Of a DNA stretch of 64,000 nt, positions 43,663-53,850 are shown one piece after another. Source of the DNA: Agrypnia vestita. Its lineage: Eukaryota; Arthropoda; Insecta; Trichoptera; Phryganeidae. The position numbers were made by a program, and so were the translations under genes. Under the pieces are notes generated by a model. The model did not search any database. It was not told the DNA's origin and saw nothing but the letters and a program-made list of their open reading frames with translations. Positions within the stretch are counted from its first letter, which is position 1. Every line of letters begins with the position of its first letter. The stretch spans positions 1 to 64,000 of the forward strand of contig JADDOH010010005.1 in the NCBI GenBank assembly GCA_016648135.1, in the 5' to 3' direction.

Positions 43663-43908
43663 TTAAATACAAACGTCGCGTCGCTTTAACACAATACCCG
43701 ACCCTACGTCTATTAATCTAAGTGTATTATTTAAGGCAGCCGTAAATAGCGGAATGCGGCCCTGGCGGACCTCGAGCTGGGCCCGCAGCTGCCTCTGCAG
43801 CTGGGCCGCGGTCTGCCCGGCTTTATCATCAGAATTACCATTAACCGCTCCATTAATATCAACATCGGACCAGAAACACCCGTCCTTTGGTCCAGTTCTT
43901 CGTTTTTC
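43663..43908 (-). CDS. Candidate host exon, unassigned
   Basis: On the minus strand a frame opens exactly at an acceptor-like site (GCAGTTCTGTAG, AG at 43910-43909) whose TAG would be an in-frame stop if not spliced. It runs 81 codons: EKRRTGPKDGCFWSDVDING, AVNGNSDDKAGQTAAQLQRQ, LRAQLEVRQGRIP and onward. The first 50 codons are GC-rich in an AT-rich region and include a Q/L/R-rich helix-like segment. Possible donors are AATG/GTAATT and CGAG/GTCCGC. I recognise no domain. The plus-strand frame at 43754-44032 is its shadow. Confidence 0.3.
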   Translation of the reverse strand, partial: EKRRTGPKDGCFWSDVDINGAVNGNSDDKAGQTAAQLQRQLRAQLEVRQGRIPLFTAALNNTLRLIDVGSGIVLKRRDVCI

Positions 43909-44186
43909 CTACAGAACTGCGTCTGCTCTGCGCACGAATTTTGGCACCGAGCGGCTAGAAATCAAAACTAGAGAACGACTACAGTTTTCAGGTTTATCAG
44001 TTTATTATACGGATAAAAGGATTTTTTTGTAAAACCTTATCTACATTAATTCAGTCTTCACGGAATTTTACTAATCGACTAACTTACCATCGCGCCTTTT
44101 CTAGCAGGTGTGAGCAGAAAGGGTAGGACACCATATTCTTTTGTATTGGTACCCCACTATTACCTTGTCCACTTTTATATATCTTT

Positions 44187-44370
44187 TTTTAAATAGAGAT
44201 ACGAACACGGAATACGTATGTGTCGCATCAATATTCTTATTATTTTCAAAGTAAGCTAAAAGTTTGTGCTATGAAAGTAGGACAAACTTACTGGTGTCCT
44301 GGAATTATGGAAGCTGGGGCTCGAACCATCGACCGCTGTATCACTAGGCGAGAATCATAACTAATATCTG
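44187..44370 (-). mobile_element. tRNA-derived SINE, copy 3
   Basis: Read in reverse it has the body and tail of the SINE family (TTTGTGCTATGAAAG.., GAATATTGATGCGACACATA, CGTATCTCTATTTAAAAAA) and a box B-like GGTTCGAGCCC near its head. It differs from the best copy at many positions. Confidence 0.7.
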
Positions 44371-44477
44371 GATTTTATGATCATGCCAGATCTTACCCGG
44401 ACCTTCTATGTTTTTGTTGTTTAAATACTCGCCTCATATAGTACCAATTTGAAACAAACTTATGTATCGGGAGAATA

Positions 44478-44697
44478 TTATGTTCTTGAATTGATTGAAA
44501 GGGATCGTGGGTCTTTAGGTGACTGAAGAGTGTAATCCTGGATCCACCATTTCTGGAGCATCTTGGAAAAGAAAGGACTTCTGGGTGCTGCTTCCTCTAA
44601 TTTCTCTTTGAGCTTTCTCTCTTGGGTGCAGCGTGCTGTTATACGAGTAAAGTTATTTAAAATTTTATTTAATGTTCCATAACGGGTTTTTGTGCCT
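44478..44697 (-). CDS. Unassigned open frame ending at a TIR element
   Basis: The minus strand reads TKTRYGTLNKILNNFTRITA, RCTQERKLKEKLEEAAPRSP, FFSKMLQKWWIQDYTLQSPK to a stop at 44478. Composition is plausible for coding sequence. Upstream it runs into the terminal repeat at 44698, so if it was a gene its start has been cut off. No family is recognised. Confidence 0.25.
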
Positions 44698-45467
44698 AAA
44701 GCCATGTATTCACTAGGGGACAAATCGCGAAACATTCCGCTCGACATGTCGCATCAACATCTACGCTCATGTTTCGGGGACAATGACGCGGTCATTTGAC
44801 GTGTACACACCGGGACTCGCATATCTTGTCGCGGAAATTTCATCCGATGAGGTTATGGATGACAGCTGCGGTATCTCAATTAGCGAAAACGGGGTTCCGC
44901 GCAATTCGAAATGTTTTTTTGGGTCGCAATTTCAAATTAACGAGGTTTTACTGTAGTAAATTGAATATTATTAAAAACAAGGTCCTTTTTGCAAATAATT
45001 ATTGTTTTCCACACGTCACGGAAATATATCGCCCTATGAGGTTATGATGATAGCCGCGTATCTGTTTATGTTAATGAGTTTATCGAAAAGTAAGAGGAGA
45101 AAAAAGAGGAGAATGCGAAATTATTTACTGCAAAGAGAAAGAAGGACGGACATTCTTTGCGATCTTCGATCGATACAGCTCGATGAGTTCGAGAACGATT
45201 TCGTTTCCCCGCATTGTCATCTTGACAGATACAGCGCATGCGTATTCACTTGTAAACATACCACGTGGTACTGACGCTCCGCGGAATGTTGCAGTGAGTA
45301 CGCTCGGGTACCGTGCGCATGGCAACGTTGCCACGGCACGTAGAAATGCCGCGCTATGTTGTGCGCGAGGTCGCGGAACAGTGCACGACGTTGCAACGTC
45401 ACGTAGACTCTATGCCGCGCGTGCTGTTGAGGGACAATTTGTCCCCTAGTGAATACATGGCTTAAAG
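44698..45467. mobile_element. Element with 27-bp inverted ends (about 770 bp)
   Basis: AAGCCATGTATTCACTAGGG (44699) and CCCTAGTGAATACATGGCTT (to 45463) are exact inverted repeats, extending to GACAAAT / ATTTGTC. The interior is CpG-rich near the right end (CATGGCAACGTTGCCACGGC; GCACGACGTTGCAACGTCAC). It also contains two diverged direct copies of a unit with GATGAGGTTATGGATGACAG (44849) and CTATGAGGTTATGATGATAG (45033). The right end is followed by TTAA-like sequence, but a clean target duplication is not seen. There is no transposase frame. Confidence 0.75.
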
Positions 45468-46019
45468 GTATAAATATGTTATCTAAATCTAATCGAAGTT
45501 TCAATTTAGTCAAAAAATATTTTGATATTATGGATTGACATGTTTTCTACTAAAAATATACATTTGATTGGTGTTTATCACAAAAGCAACGCGGATGGTC
45601 GGAAATTATTGTAATGGCTATATGTGGCCATTTTAATTTATCAATTGAATATTGTTAAATAATTCATTTATATATCTATCTCCGGCTGCTGCATGATGAT
45701 TTAATTTTAATTAATGTTTTTTTATCTGGTACAAATTAATATAAGAAATAAAACTTTCTTAAAGATGCTTTCTTCAATTAGATCCTTATAAAACACGAAG
45801 ATAAAAAATAATATTAATAAAAGTTAAATCACGTAAATATAAAACATATCAATCCCATATTTTTTAAGCATAGGTAAATAAAAACATTTAACTGCATTAT
45901 AACTACAGACAAATAAAATTTGCATCATTAATGCACTGCACACAAATGCATTTTGTATCATTGTTGTATTATTGTAAATAACAAGTCAATAAATTACAAT
46001 TTTTGTCTTCCGGTCTATA

Positions 46020-46169
46020 TTAAGACCGGTTGTTTGATCAGTAGTTCAGCAAAAAGCATATATTTTTATGAAAACCTTTTTTTTTCGAGAAAAATGCAAA
46101 AATACCTACTTATTTCTGAACTACGAGCATTATCTACTGCTACTCCTGATCAAACAACCGGCCCCTTAG
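46020..46169. mobile_element. TTAA-type fold-back MITE, copy 2
   Basis: TTAAGACCGGTTGTTTGATC on the left and GATCAAACAACCGGCCCCTTAG on the right form inverted ends beginning at TTAA/TTAG. Inside, AGCATATATTTTTATG pairs loosely with the right half. The plus-strand 120-codon open frame across it (45953-46315) is a by-product. Confidence 0.85.
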
Positions 46170-47930
46170 GTCTCAAATATTTGTATTTAATTTTTCTCTT
46201 TATACGTATATACATTTATATAATTTTAAGTACTTATGTACATGTACACACATTCTTCGACTTGAATGTCATGATTGCGACAGCATATATTATTTGGGCA
46301 GCAAAATGGACGTAAGTTAGGTGAGATTATGTATTGCATAATTGGACGTTGTTTTGTACTATGAGTAAATATTATTAGTTATGTGTTTTAAAGTATGGCG
46401 ATCTATTTGGATCATAGATCAAATGGGACAGTATAATATCATTAGGTAGTAACTTATAATGTTCATCAAATCATCGAAAATCGTTTCAGAGATGATTGTG
46501 AGATTCCACGTGAGATGACACACGAGAATCCAATACAAACAGCATAAGAAATACCGAGGCAAACGAGAAACATATGTACATTATGTAGGCTACCTATAAT
46601 CCTCAATTTTTATAAGAAATTCCAGTAGTGAAATTAAATTCACGAAGTAGTTAAAAATTTTATCTACGTCTGCTTAATTACTGATTGTTTTCCAACTATA
46701 TAATCTGTTTGCGGAAACATTAGTAATAGAACAATTAGACTCGATTAGTATCACCTTGAAAATATGCCATCCATCTTAGTGGCTACTAACTAGTTTCACA
46801 CGTGGTAGTCAGGGGTGGCGAAAATATGTTGATCATTTAATAAACATATTAAATATTTAAGATAGGATTAAAAAAATATAAAAAAAGTACATTTAAGTTC
46901 CGTTGTCAACACTTTACGGTTGAAGAACATTTATGAATGAGAATTAAACCAAAATAATTTCGAAATAAATGTTTAAAAATTGTTGATGTGAGAAAATAAG
47001 AGAAATTAAGAGAAAAAGCATTCTCGTGCAAATGGAGGCGATTTATTCGAGGTGCTAAAGCCCCATATAGGCTATATGACTGTTGAAGAAAAATAAGAAA
47101 TTTTTAGATGGATATCGACATCGAGAGATATTTTATTGTAAATAATAAATTTAATATTTATTCAATTCATTGGCTTTCATAACCCTACAGCCTACCTTTC
47201 TCAAACACTTTTAAAATAACTGATAATCGATGGAGCGTAAGGTTTTTGGGAGTCGCCGTTCTAGCCTAGCCCGTTTCCGCTGTCTGGAGTAAAAAATGGA
47301 ACCTGTCGACAAACATCTGTCGAAAATTCCTATAAGTAGATCGTGGGCCGAATTACGAATAAACAAAATGGCGCGTCACTCGCAAAAATCGAAATGACTA
47401 TTTTCATCAAACTTTGTAACCCTGTATCATTTAAAATGCCTTTATATAGTTATAATATTATTACAAATAAAAATGCTGTTGCCCTAGATACTTCTGTGCC
47501 GTGACGATGATTATGTAGGCAATCTTGTAATCCTTAAAAAACTGCAAAATAGGCAAGATAGAGTATAGTAGAGAGAAAGAAAGATAGTAGAAATGACACC
47601 AAGTAGAAAGGTTTGCATATTACCCATCTAAAAGAACATTTGTAATGGCGGAAAATCGCGAACCTTAGAACCCAATTTAAAAGTTTGTAAATGGTAGTAA
47701 TTTTTTAACGAATAGTAATTTTAAAGCCATTATACACCACAAAAAGAATTTGTATACCATTTTACTATACATTGTATAAATCAAGCAGAGATTACATTTT
47801 TGTGGGTGAATTTTATATTCTGTACATAATATATTAATAACACCATTAATTTAAATGTTCATTTTAATATTCTGGTATAGTTATATATGTACACAATATG
47901 TAAGTACCTACGTCGCATTTATTTAATTAC
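46170..47930. other. No gene recognised
   Basis: AT-rich. A less AT-rich patch at 47230-47400 (GGTTTTTGGGAGTCGCCGTT; CAAAATGGCGCGTCACTCGC) has no coding frame or known motif. Confidence 0.4.
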
Positions 47931-48087
47931 TAAGGGCCACTTGTATTAACATGGTATATACTAATAGCTGAGTTTATAGTATAGATTTTTACGAAAATGA
48001 GTTGTCTGATTAGTGGAAAACGCAAAAATCTATGCTTCAAACTCGACTATTATTACTATAAACCAAGTTATAACGTCACCGGTCCGC
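47931..48087. mobile_element. TTAA-type fold-back MITE, copy 3 (diverged ends)
   Basis: It shares ATAGATTTTTACGAAAATGA, TGTCTGATTAGTGGAAAACG and CAAAAATCTATGCTT with copy 1. The ends (TAAGGGCCACTTGT and ACGTCACCGGTCC) are diverged. Confidence 0.75.
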
Positions 48088-48638
48088 TTTGTACTATAAA
48101 TTACGTTTTTTCATAAAAGCAAGGCATTTGAACACGCATATAATAACTCCTCCGTCGCCGACAACTTCAACGGCTCGAATCTTGCTGTTTTGTAATTCTG
48201 ACCAAAAAATCGCAGGAAATGTAGTCACGGGTTGATTGTTTCGTAATTGATCGGATCTTCGGATCAAAGGTAAATCAACACATTTTAAACGTGAGATGGT
48301 CGTGCTGACCGAAGGGTAGAAAGAAGGGATCACGTTAATGAGACATTTACATATGTGTGAGTAGAATCACGATACCAACCGTAGGGTCAGACCGATCCAA
48401 TCAAACGATGAGGTGCGAAGGTAAACACATTATATAGGGGAAAGACATTTTCTCCCTTCACGCTTGTCCCGGCTATTACTATACCTATTAAGGCTCTGAA
48501 GCGGAACGTAAAATTCAGTATATTTTGATGAAATTTATATTTATAGTGAAATTGCAATTTCAGAATAGAACTCAATGATAATTAAAATATATTAGATGAT
48601 TGTTGATTCAATTAGAATCCATCAAATACAACATATCA
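48088..48638. other. No gene recognised
   Basis: The minus-strand open frames at 48094-48333 and 48387-48575 have no motif; one ends inside the neighbouring MITE. The base composition is a little less AT-rich than average. Confidence 0.4.
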
Positions 48639-48803
48639 ATAAGGGCTGGTTTGTTTGATCAGGACTAAGGGAAGTTAGTAAAGAGGCATATATTTTTTGC
48701 GATTTCCACCAATCGAAACTCCCGTTTTCATAAGAATCTATGATTTGAAACTTTGAAATTGAAACTAATACTTTAACTACTGATCAAACAATCGCCCCCT
48801 AAG
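48639..48803. mobile_element. TTAA-type fold-back MITE, copy 4
   Basis: ATAAGGGCTGGTTTGTTTGATC on the left pairs with GATCAAACAATCGCCCCCTAAG on the right. The central CGATTTCCACCAATCGAAAC and CGTTTTCATAAGAATCTATG correspond, in inverse order, to the centre of copy 1, so this copy is in the opposite orientation or internally rearranged. Confidence 0.8.
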
Positions 48804-48837
48804 AAACAGAAACTGAACGTAAAAAAATACTTAGTAA

Positions 48838-49310
48838 CAAATTTATTTATTTATTTGTTTACGCCCATTAGGCTTTTACATAAAGAGTATAAAATAAATT
48901 TCAAAAAGCACATACATTAAACAATATCTGTATAGCACCAAAACATGAGTATAAAAGTTAAAAATATAAAGTAAATAGCGGCAATGTGTATAGGCTTTTA
49001 CCTAAAAATATAACATAAAATTAAAAAGAACAAACATTAAACAATATAAGTTATAAGTAGCGAAATATGAAGTTTCAGGAATAGCACCAAATCATGAGTA
49101 TAAAAATTAAAAATGTAGAGTAGGTAACGAGCAGCAATGCGTATAGGCTTTTACATAAAAAAATATATCATAAAATTAAAAAGAACATACATTAAACAAT
49201 ATAAGTTACAAGTAGCAAATTATTAAAAGTATCAGGAATAGCACCAAAACATGAGTACAGAAGTTAAAAATATAAAGTACAAAGCGGCAATGTGTACGAA
49301 AAATATATAT
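48838..49310 (-). mobile_element. LINE 3' end with tandem-repeat 3' UTR
   Basis: Three units of about 120-155 bp recur, each (plus strand) containing AGGCTTTTACATAAA, CATTAAACAATATAAGTTA and ATAGCACCAAAACATGAGTA (starts near 48871, 48990, 49145). The left edge is ATTTATTTATTTATTTGTTT then ACGCCCATTAGGCTTTTAC. Read on the minus strand this is tandem units, then GTAAAAGCCTAATGGGCGT and an (AAAT)n tail, the same design as 35905-36414 with different sequence. No ORF end is visible upstream. Confidence 0.55.
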
Positions 49311-50503
49311 TACCCACCATTACATATTAACAGCTGAAGTCTGGATGTCTAATAATAATAATAATAATGGATGTCTCACTTTAAATACCACATTTTGTAG
49401 TTTAAATTAGTAGTAAGTTAATATGGTTAACGTGGTGTAATCGCAACGCACGGGAGAGAAAACCCCGGCTCCTGGTCTGGAAGTAGCTGCGCGAGGTTAT
49501 TTTGTCTGCCGTTCGGCGGCGTGCAGAACCTACCCTTTTCAGTAAGTAGCGTTTACAGTAGTCACGTGCAGTCTTCTTTAAACAAAATGTGTTTTTCAGT
49601 GCAGCTGCACAATGTCCGAAGTGATTAATACAATATAAATGTTAGTCTTTTTTAGACACGCGAAAAAATTCATTTTGCAAACGGAACGAAATTCGTTCTT
49701 ACGTAGAGCACTTACTATTAGCTATTATCAATGTAATTGTTTACTTTCATTCATTTGGAAAAATACACGACAGAAAATATACACAACGTGAAGGAAATTG
49801 TAAACATTTAAAAATAAAACACCATCCACTTATATGTTTCACACAAAAATAATCCACTAAATATACCGTTCTCGCACATTAATTATCCTTCATACAAATA
49901 AAATACGCGAAAATAAATTATGGCACGGTAAAAAAATAAGATTAAACATGTTAACAATAGTAACAATTTGAGTTTTGTCAGTTTAGAAGAATATTTGAAT
50001 AATTAAATTATTTATCTTTTTTTTGTACATGTACATAATATCACCATTATCAATCAAAATACATCTAAATTTGCTCGACTAAATGCTACCGGACACGTCT
50101 GGCTGGTAGGTACGGCTCATTGGAGTAAAGATTGCTAAATAACATTGCTCCTCGCCGGAAGGGGGCAGCGGTGACGTCGGACGTCGCCGCCGGGGAGGAG
50201 CTCCCTCTCCCCCGCCGCGGCAGGGCCACCTTGCGGCGAGGAATGCGCAATGCAGGTGGTTCCACCTGAAGGAGCAGATGCCTTTACTGCCGGTGCTTGT
50301 CGCTTACGTTGTCTTTAATTGTGATGCTTCATAATTAAGGTGTGATATTTATTTCAAAACACCACCCAATATGTCTACATAATATAAACGTAGGTTTAGG
50401 TACCTACAACACGTGTACCTAATGAACAGGTAGCAACTACAACATGTCTAGCTAATAGGTAGGTACTACATACAGCACGTGTACCTATAACTCTTTCCAT
50501 TGA
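49311..50503. other. No gene recognised; mini-intron-like pair and GC-rich patch
   Basis: A perfect-looking donor (GTAAGT at 49542) and acceptor (GTTTTTCAG ending 49599) lie 58 bp apart, after a GC-richer stretch. A very GC-rich patch at 50150-50290 (GACGTCGGACGTCGCCGCCG; CCTTGCGGCGAGG) can fold but has no coding frame I can support. A (TAA)n run is at 49350-49368. Repeated CACGTGTACCTA words lie at 50411 and 50477. Confidence 0.3.
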
Positions 50504-50640
50504 AAGACAATCGAATTAGTATGTGTAAAGTCGTGCTTACGACGCATATTGTTTCGTTGTATTGGTATTTGCGGGTGTAAACACTAAAACTATGTGCCTC
50601 GTACGCGCGGCTTACACGTAGGTACTAATTCGATTGTCTT
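50504..50640. mobile_element. Small fold-back MITE (137 bp)
   Basis: AAGACAATCGAATTAGTA (50504) and TACTAATTCGATTGTCTT (to 50640) are exact inverted ends; the arms continue imperfectly (GTGTAA / TTACAC). Non-coding. A target duplication is not evident. Confidence 0.7.
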
Positions 50641-50942
50641 AAATGAAAAGATGTTTACCTAATAAGTCCGCGACTCTATTCTTAGGTCCAATGTTTTATT
50701 TTTGTTTTAGTTTAAAATTTAATATTATAAACGATTAAACTAAACTTGGCTACGTCAATGCGATAATTTGAGTTCCACGATGAGACAAGACAGGTTCGCT
50801 CCGTGATGCTTTTGCAAGTATCAATTCTTTTCGCATCGCTAATGTGGACACACTTTAAAATCACAATATCAAAAAATATAGGTTAAAATTTAAAAAAAAT
50901 AGTGTCTTACATCTTTTACGGCAAAAAAATAAAAAAGACGTT

Positions 50943-51095
50943 AAAAAATAAAAATAGAGATGTATGCACGGAATTCCTATCACATCAATATTCCTACTAT
51001 TTTCAAAATTTTGCAGGCTTGTTCTATTTCAGGCATGTTTCAGGCTAGGCAGGCTAATGAAAATTAATTAACTCGGTGGTCTTGGTAATGGTAAT
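50943..51095 (-). mobile_element. tRNA-derived SINE, copy 4 (decayed)
   Basis: Reverse orientation: the tail GAATATTGATGTGATAGGAA, TTCCGTGCATACATCTCTAT and a head with CCAAGACCACCGAG match the SINE family. The middle contains a small local duplication of CAGGC words. Confidence 0.6.
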
Positions 51096-51190
51096 AGTTA
51101 AGCAAAAAGCATAGATGTTTACGATAACGGTTGTTTGATTGGTGGAAAACGCAAAAATCTGTTATTTTCTTAACTATTATTAACTCACTC
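51086..51190. mobile_element. TTAA-type fold-back MITE, copy 5 (ends lost)
   Basis: AGTTAAGCAAAAAGCATAGA, TGTTTACGATAACGGTTGTT, TGATTGGTGGAAAACGCAAA and AATCTGTTATTTTCTTAACT match the interior of copies 1-3. The outermost GGCCGGTTG ends are missing. Confidence 0.7.
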
Positions 51191-51529
51191 ATACACAACA
51201 TCCATTTTCTAAACGATGACCTGAACCTATAGATCCATTAAATCAACCATTTATTAAATACTAACAAACACTAAATATACAATACACATAAATGTACATG
51301 TAATGTATACTTAATTGCAAAAATACATGTTATTAGAGCATGCCGAAGACACTTGTAATTGGGATAATGGGCATAGTCTTCACTATAATGTTTATTATCA
51401 GAGTATCACGTACCTATTATCCTGTTAGTGTCTCTAATAAATAAAAAAATAAAAAATTAAATAAAAAAATATATATAAAATGTTAAAAATATGATATATC
51501 ACACAGCGACAAAATATTTCACTTTTTTC

Positions 51530-52300
51530 TCACGTGCTCAGTATAATTTCTTTTTAAAAATCAGTCGCCCATCATAGATGGTTTCCAGCGTTCCTGTGTT
51601 TACATAGTTCTGATGTTCTGGTGAAATCTCTCTCCTTATTCATCAGTACTGCACCCAAGTTTTCCGGAAAAAAATCCAAATGCGCGTGCAAAAAATGCTA
51701 GTAGTTCATAGGCTTTAAGACGGCACATTCGCTGTAAACTTTATACGTACAAAAAAACATATTATGCGTACATATAAATATTCATTAAAACTTTGCGCCG
51801 CCGAGGACACTAAAAACGATTTTTTTGGCCGCGGTCTGTCGATGAATGCTTATATTTTCTTAATTTTTGTAAATAATGTTCAGTTTATTACTTTTATATA
51901 AGAACAAAGGTTCTATCTAAGTTATTGCCCTAAAAATGCCGTTTAGAATATACATTCTGATATAAATAAATAGTAAAAACCCACATTTTCGTGCACATTT
52001 CTTGTTACCCAGAAATCTCTTAACTATAATTGCAAAAAAATTCCAAGCTATCAAATCTTTTTCATTTAATTTTTCTTGAAAAAGGAAATCACTTATTGGG
52101 TATCAGGAACTGGCCTTAATTTGGATACTCAATTTTGTCTTCTTCGCTTTTTTAATACATTCTGTTTTAGTGGTACAGAAGTACCTATCTCGTACATGGC
52201 CAGCAGATCTTCTCCAAACCATAAGAACAGCAAACTGCATAGAAATTTTCTTGCAATGCATCCACTGCACTAAATTTACGTGACAACTCACAGAGTTAGT
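51530..52300 (-). pseudogene. Relic of a multi-copy arthropod ORF (HLDFFPxNLGAV family)
   Basis: On the minus strand, about 52080-51980 reads FQEKLNEKDLIAWNFFAIIV then KRFLGNKKCA, and about 51680-51550 reads HFLHAHLDFFPENLGAV followed, in a second frame, by GERFHQNIRTM. Both blocks match a protein I remember as present in many copies in insect and other arthropod genomes (usual form AAW-SF--VV-NFLGN ... HSHLDFFP-NLGAVSDE-GERFHQD). Its role is unknown to me; its copy number suggests a transposable element. This copy has many stops and frameshifts. The overlapping frames at 52076-52291 are part of or shadows of it. Confidence 0.6.
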
Positions 52301-53640
52301 ATGAAGGACCCAACTTTAAACTGATCTCCAATCTAATTTTTAAAATTTAAAACGTTTAAAACATAAAGATTTAAGGCATTTAAAACATAAAAGATTTTTT
52401 TCCTTCTTCGGATATATGTAAAATATAAAAAAAAAATGAAATGTACATCTCCCAAGTATATAAAAAAACTTATCCACTGGATTTTTGCAACATTGAAATC
52501 TAACTTATCATTTTATATAAAATACGATAAAAAGATTTAAATATTGTTTATTAAAAGGTTCGTAGAATACGTTGCCCCGCCCCCTCGTGGTAATTCAAAA
52601 AAATAATTTCAATTACCTCACGATATAAGATCACGAACAGATGATACTCGAAAATAAGAAGTGCTAGGCCATTTCTGTGAAAAATAGCGATATCCTGATC
52701 TGCGGAAAAGTGTTTTTTTTTAAAATCTTTATAGTTTATAATTTTTAAAATAGTAAATAGTTCGTATTGTTTCTAAACAAAGAAATCGAATTAATTATGA
52801 TCATTACATATTTATAATATATTAAATAATAAATAGTTAGTTCGATAAATAAATGGGTGCGATAACGCAACAAGCTTTTGTGTATAATATAATAAATAAT
52901 ATATAATAATAAAATATGATGTAATAAAAATATAAATAAATAAATACATAATAAGTAACCTTTGTGTAAAATAAATATTTATATGTAATTTTTTTTTTTT
53001 TCAATTTGTTGTTTAATATCATGATGACGACGGAGGAATGGATCGAGGCCGCCAAAGAAAGGAGAAGAAATAAGAAAAGCGCTTTTTATTAACCAACCTT
53101 CTGATCTCCAGTGTTTTATCTAACACTCTTCCTCCTTCATTCAATCTCGCTCGCTTCTGACAGCTGAATGCCGAGAGCAGCAGGATCTGTGAAGGGGTAA
53201 AAGGTGACGAAACGGTCGCGAATCTCGTAAAGTCATCAGGCGAAACAACTTTCACATTTGCATACAACGACCCAAGACTTTAGCTACCATTTTACATATG
53301 GCAAGTGACGAAAATAACAAGTAACTTAGACCAAAAAAAATGTGTATACGATATATATGTAGGACACGTACCTACAAACTGCATTAGTGCAGCAAATACC
53401 ACACCAGTCCGCGTTAAACAGCTTATTAAACACAATTTAATGAGCTGAACGTGGAGCTAACTGGATACAAATTTGAATACTTGTTCATTCAACTAGATTA
53501 TTCGGAAAATACGGGATGATTTTAAATTTTAGCCATTAAATATAATAAAAATAACTTTCAACTAAATAAAGTTTGTTATCAAATTATAAACCATTTGATT
53601 TTAGGAATTTTTTGCCAACGAATTACAAGACTTATTTGTG
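52301..53640. other. No gene recognised
   Basis: AT-rich. Around 53023-53090 the plus strand reads MMTTEEWIEAAKERRRNKKS AFY and a stop, a possible LINE C-terminal tip. The minus-strand frame at 53019-53267 has no motif. Confidence 0.3.
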
Positions 53641-53675
53641 CCTGCAGAATAAAACTCTTTATTTTATGTTGTTTT

Positions 53676-53755
53676 TGTTTTTTGTGGTGAATAGTTAACA
53701 AAGTTGTTATAGTGGTTTTTGTTTTTTGTAGTGAATAGTTAACAAAGTTGCTATT
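53676..53755. repeat. Tandem duplication, two units of about 43 bp
   Basis: GTTTTTTGTGGTGAATAGTT and GTTTTTTGTAGTGAATAGTT each continue AACAAAGTTG(T/C)TAT. The array abuts the left edge of the SINE copy at 53758. Confidence 0.8.
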
Positions 53756-53757
53756 TT

Positions 53758-53850
53758 CATAGCACAAGCATTGAGCTTAGTTTGAAAATAGTAAGAATAT
53801 TGATGCTACACGTATTTCGTGTACGCATTTCTATTTGAAAAAGAAGAAAA
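53758..53850 (+). mobile_element. tRNA-derived SINE, copy 5 (5'-truncated)
   Basis: CATAGCACAAGCATTGAGCT, GAAAATAGTAAGAATATTGA and GTGTACGCATTTCTATTTGA match the body and tail of the SINE at 31640-31835. The tRNA-like head is missing. Confidence 0.75.

Noticed and set aside
46020..46169. The open frame crossing this interval (45953-46315) as a gene
   Set aside because: It runs through both arms of a MITE.
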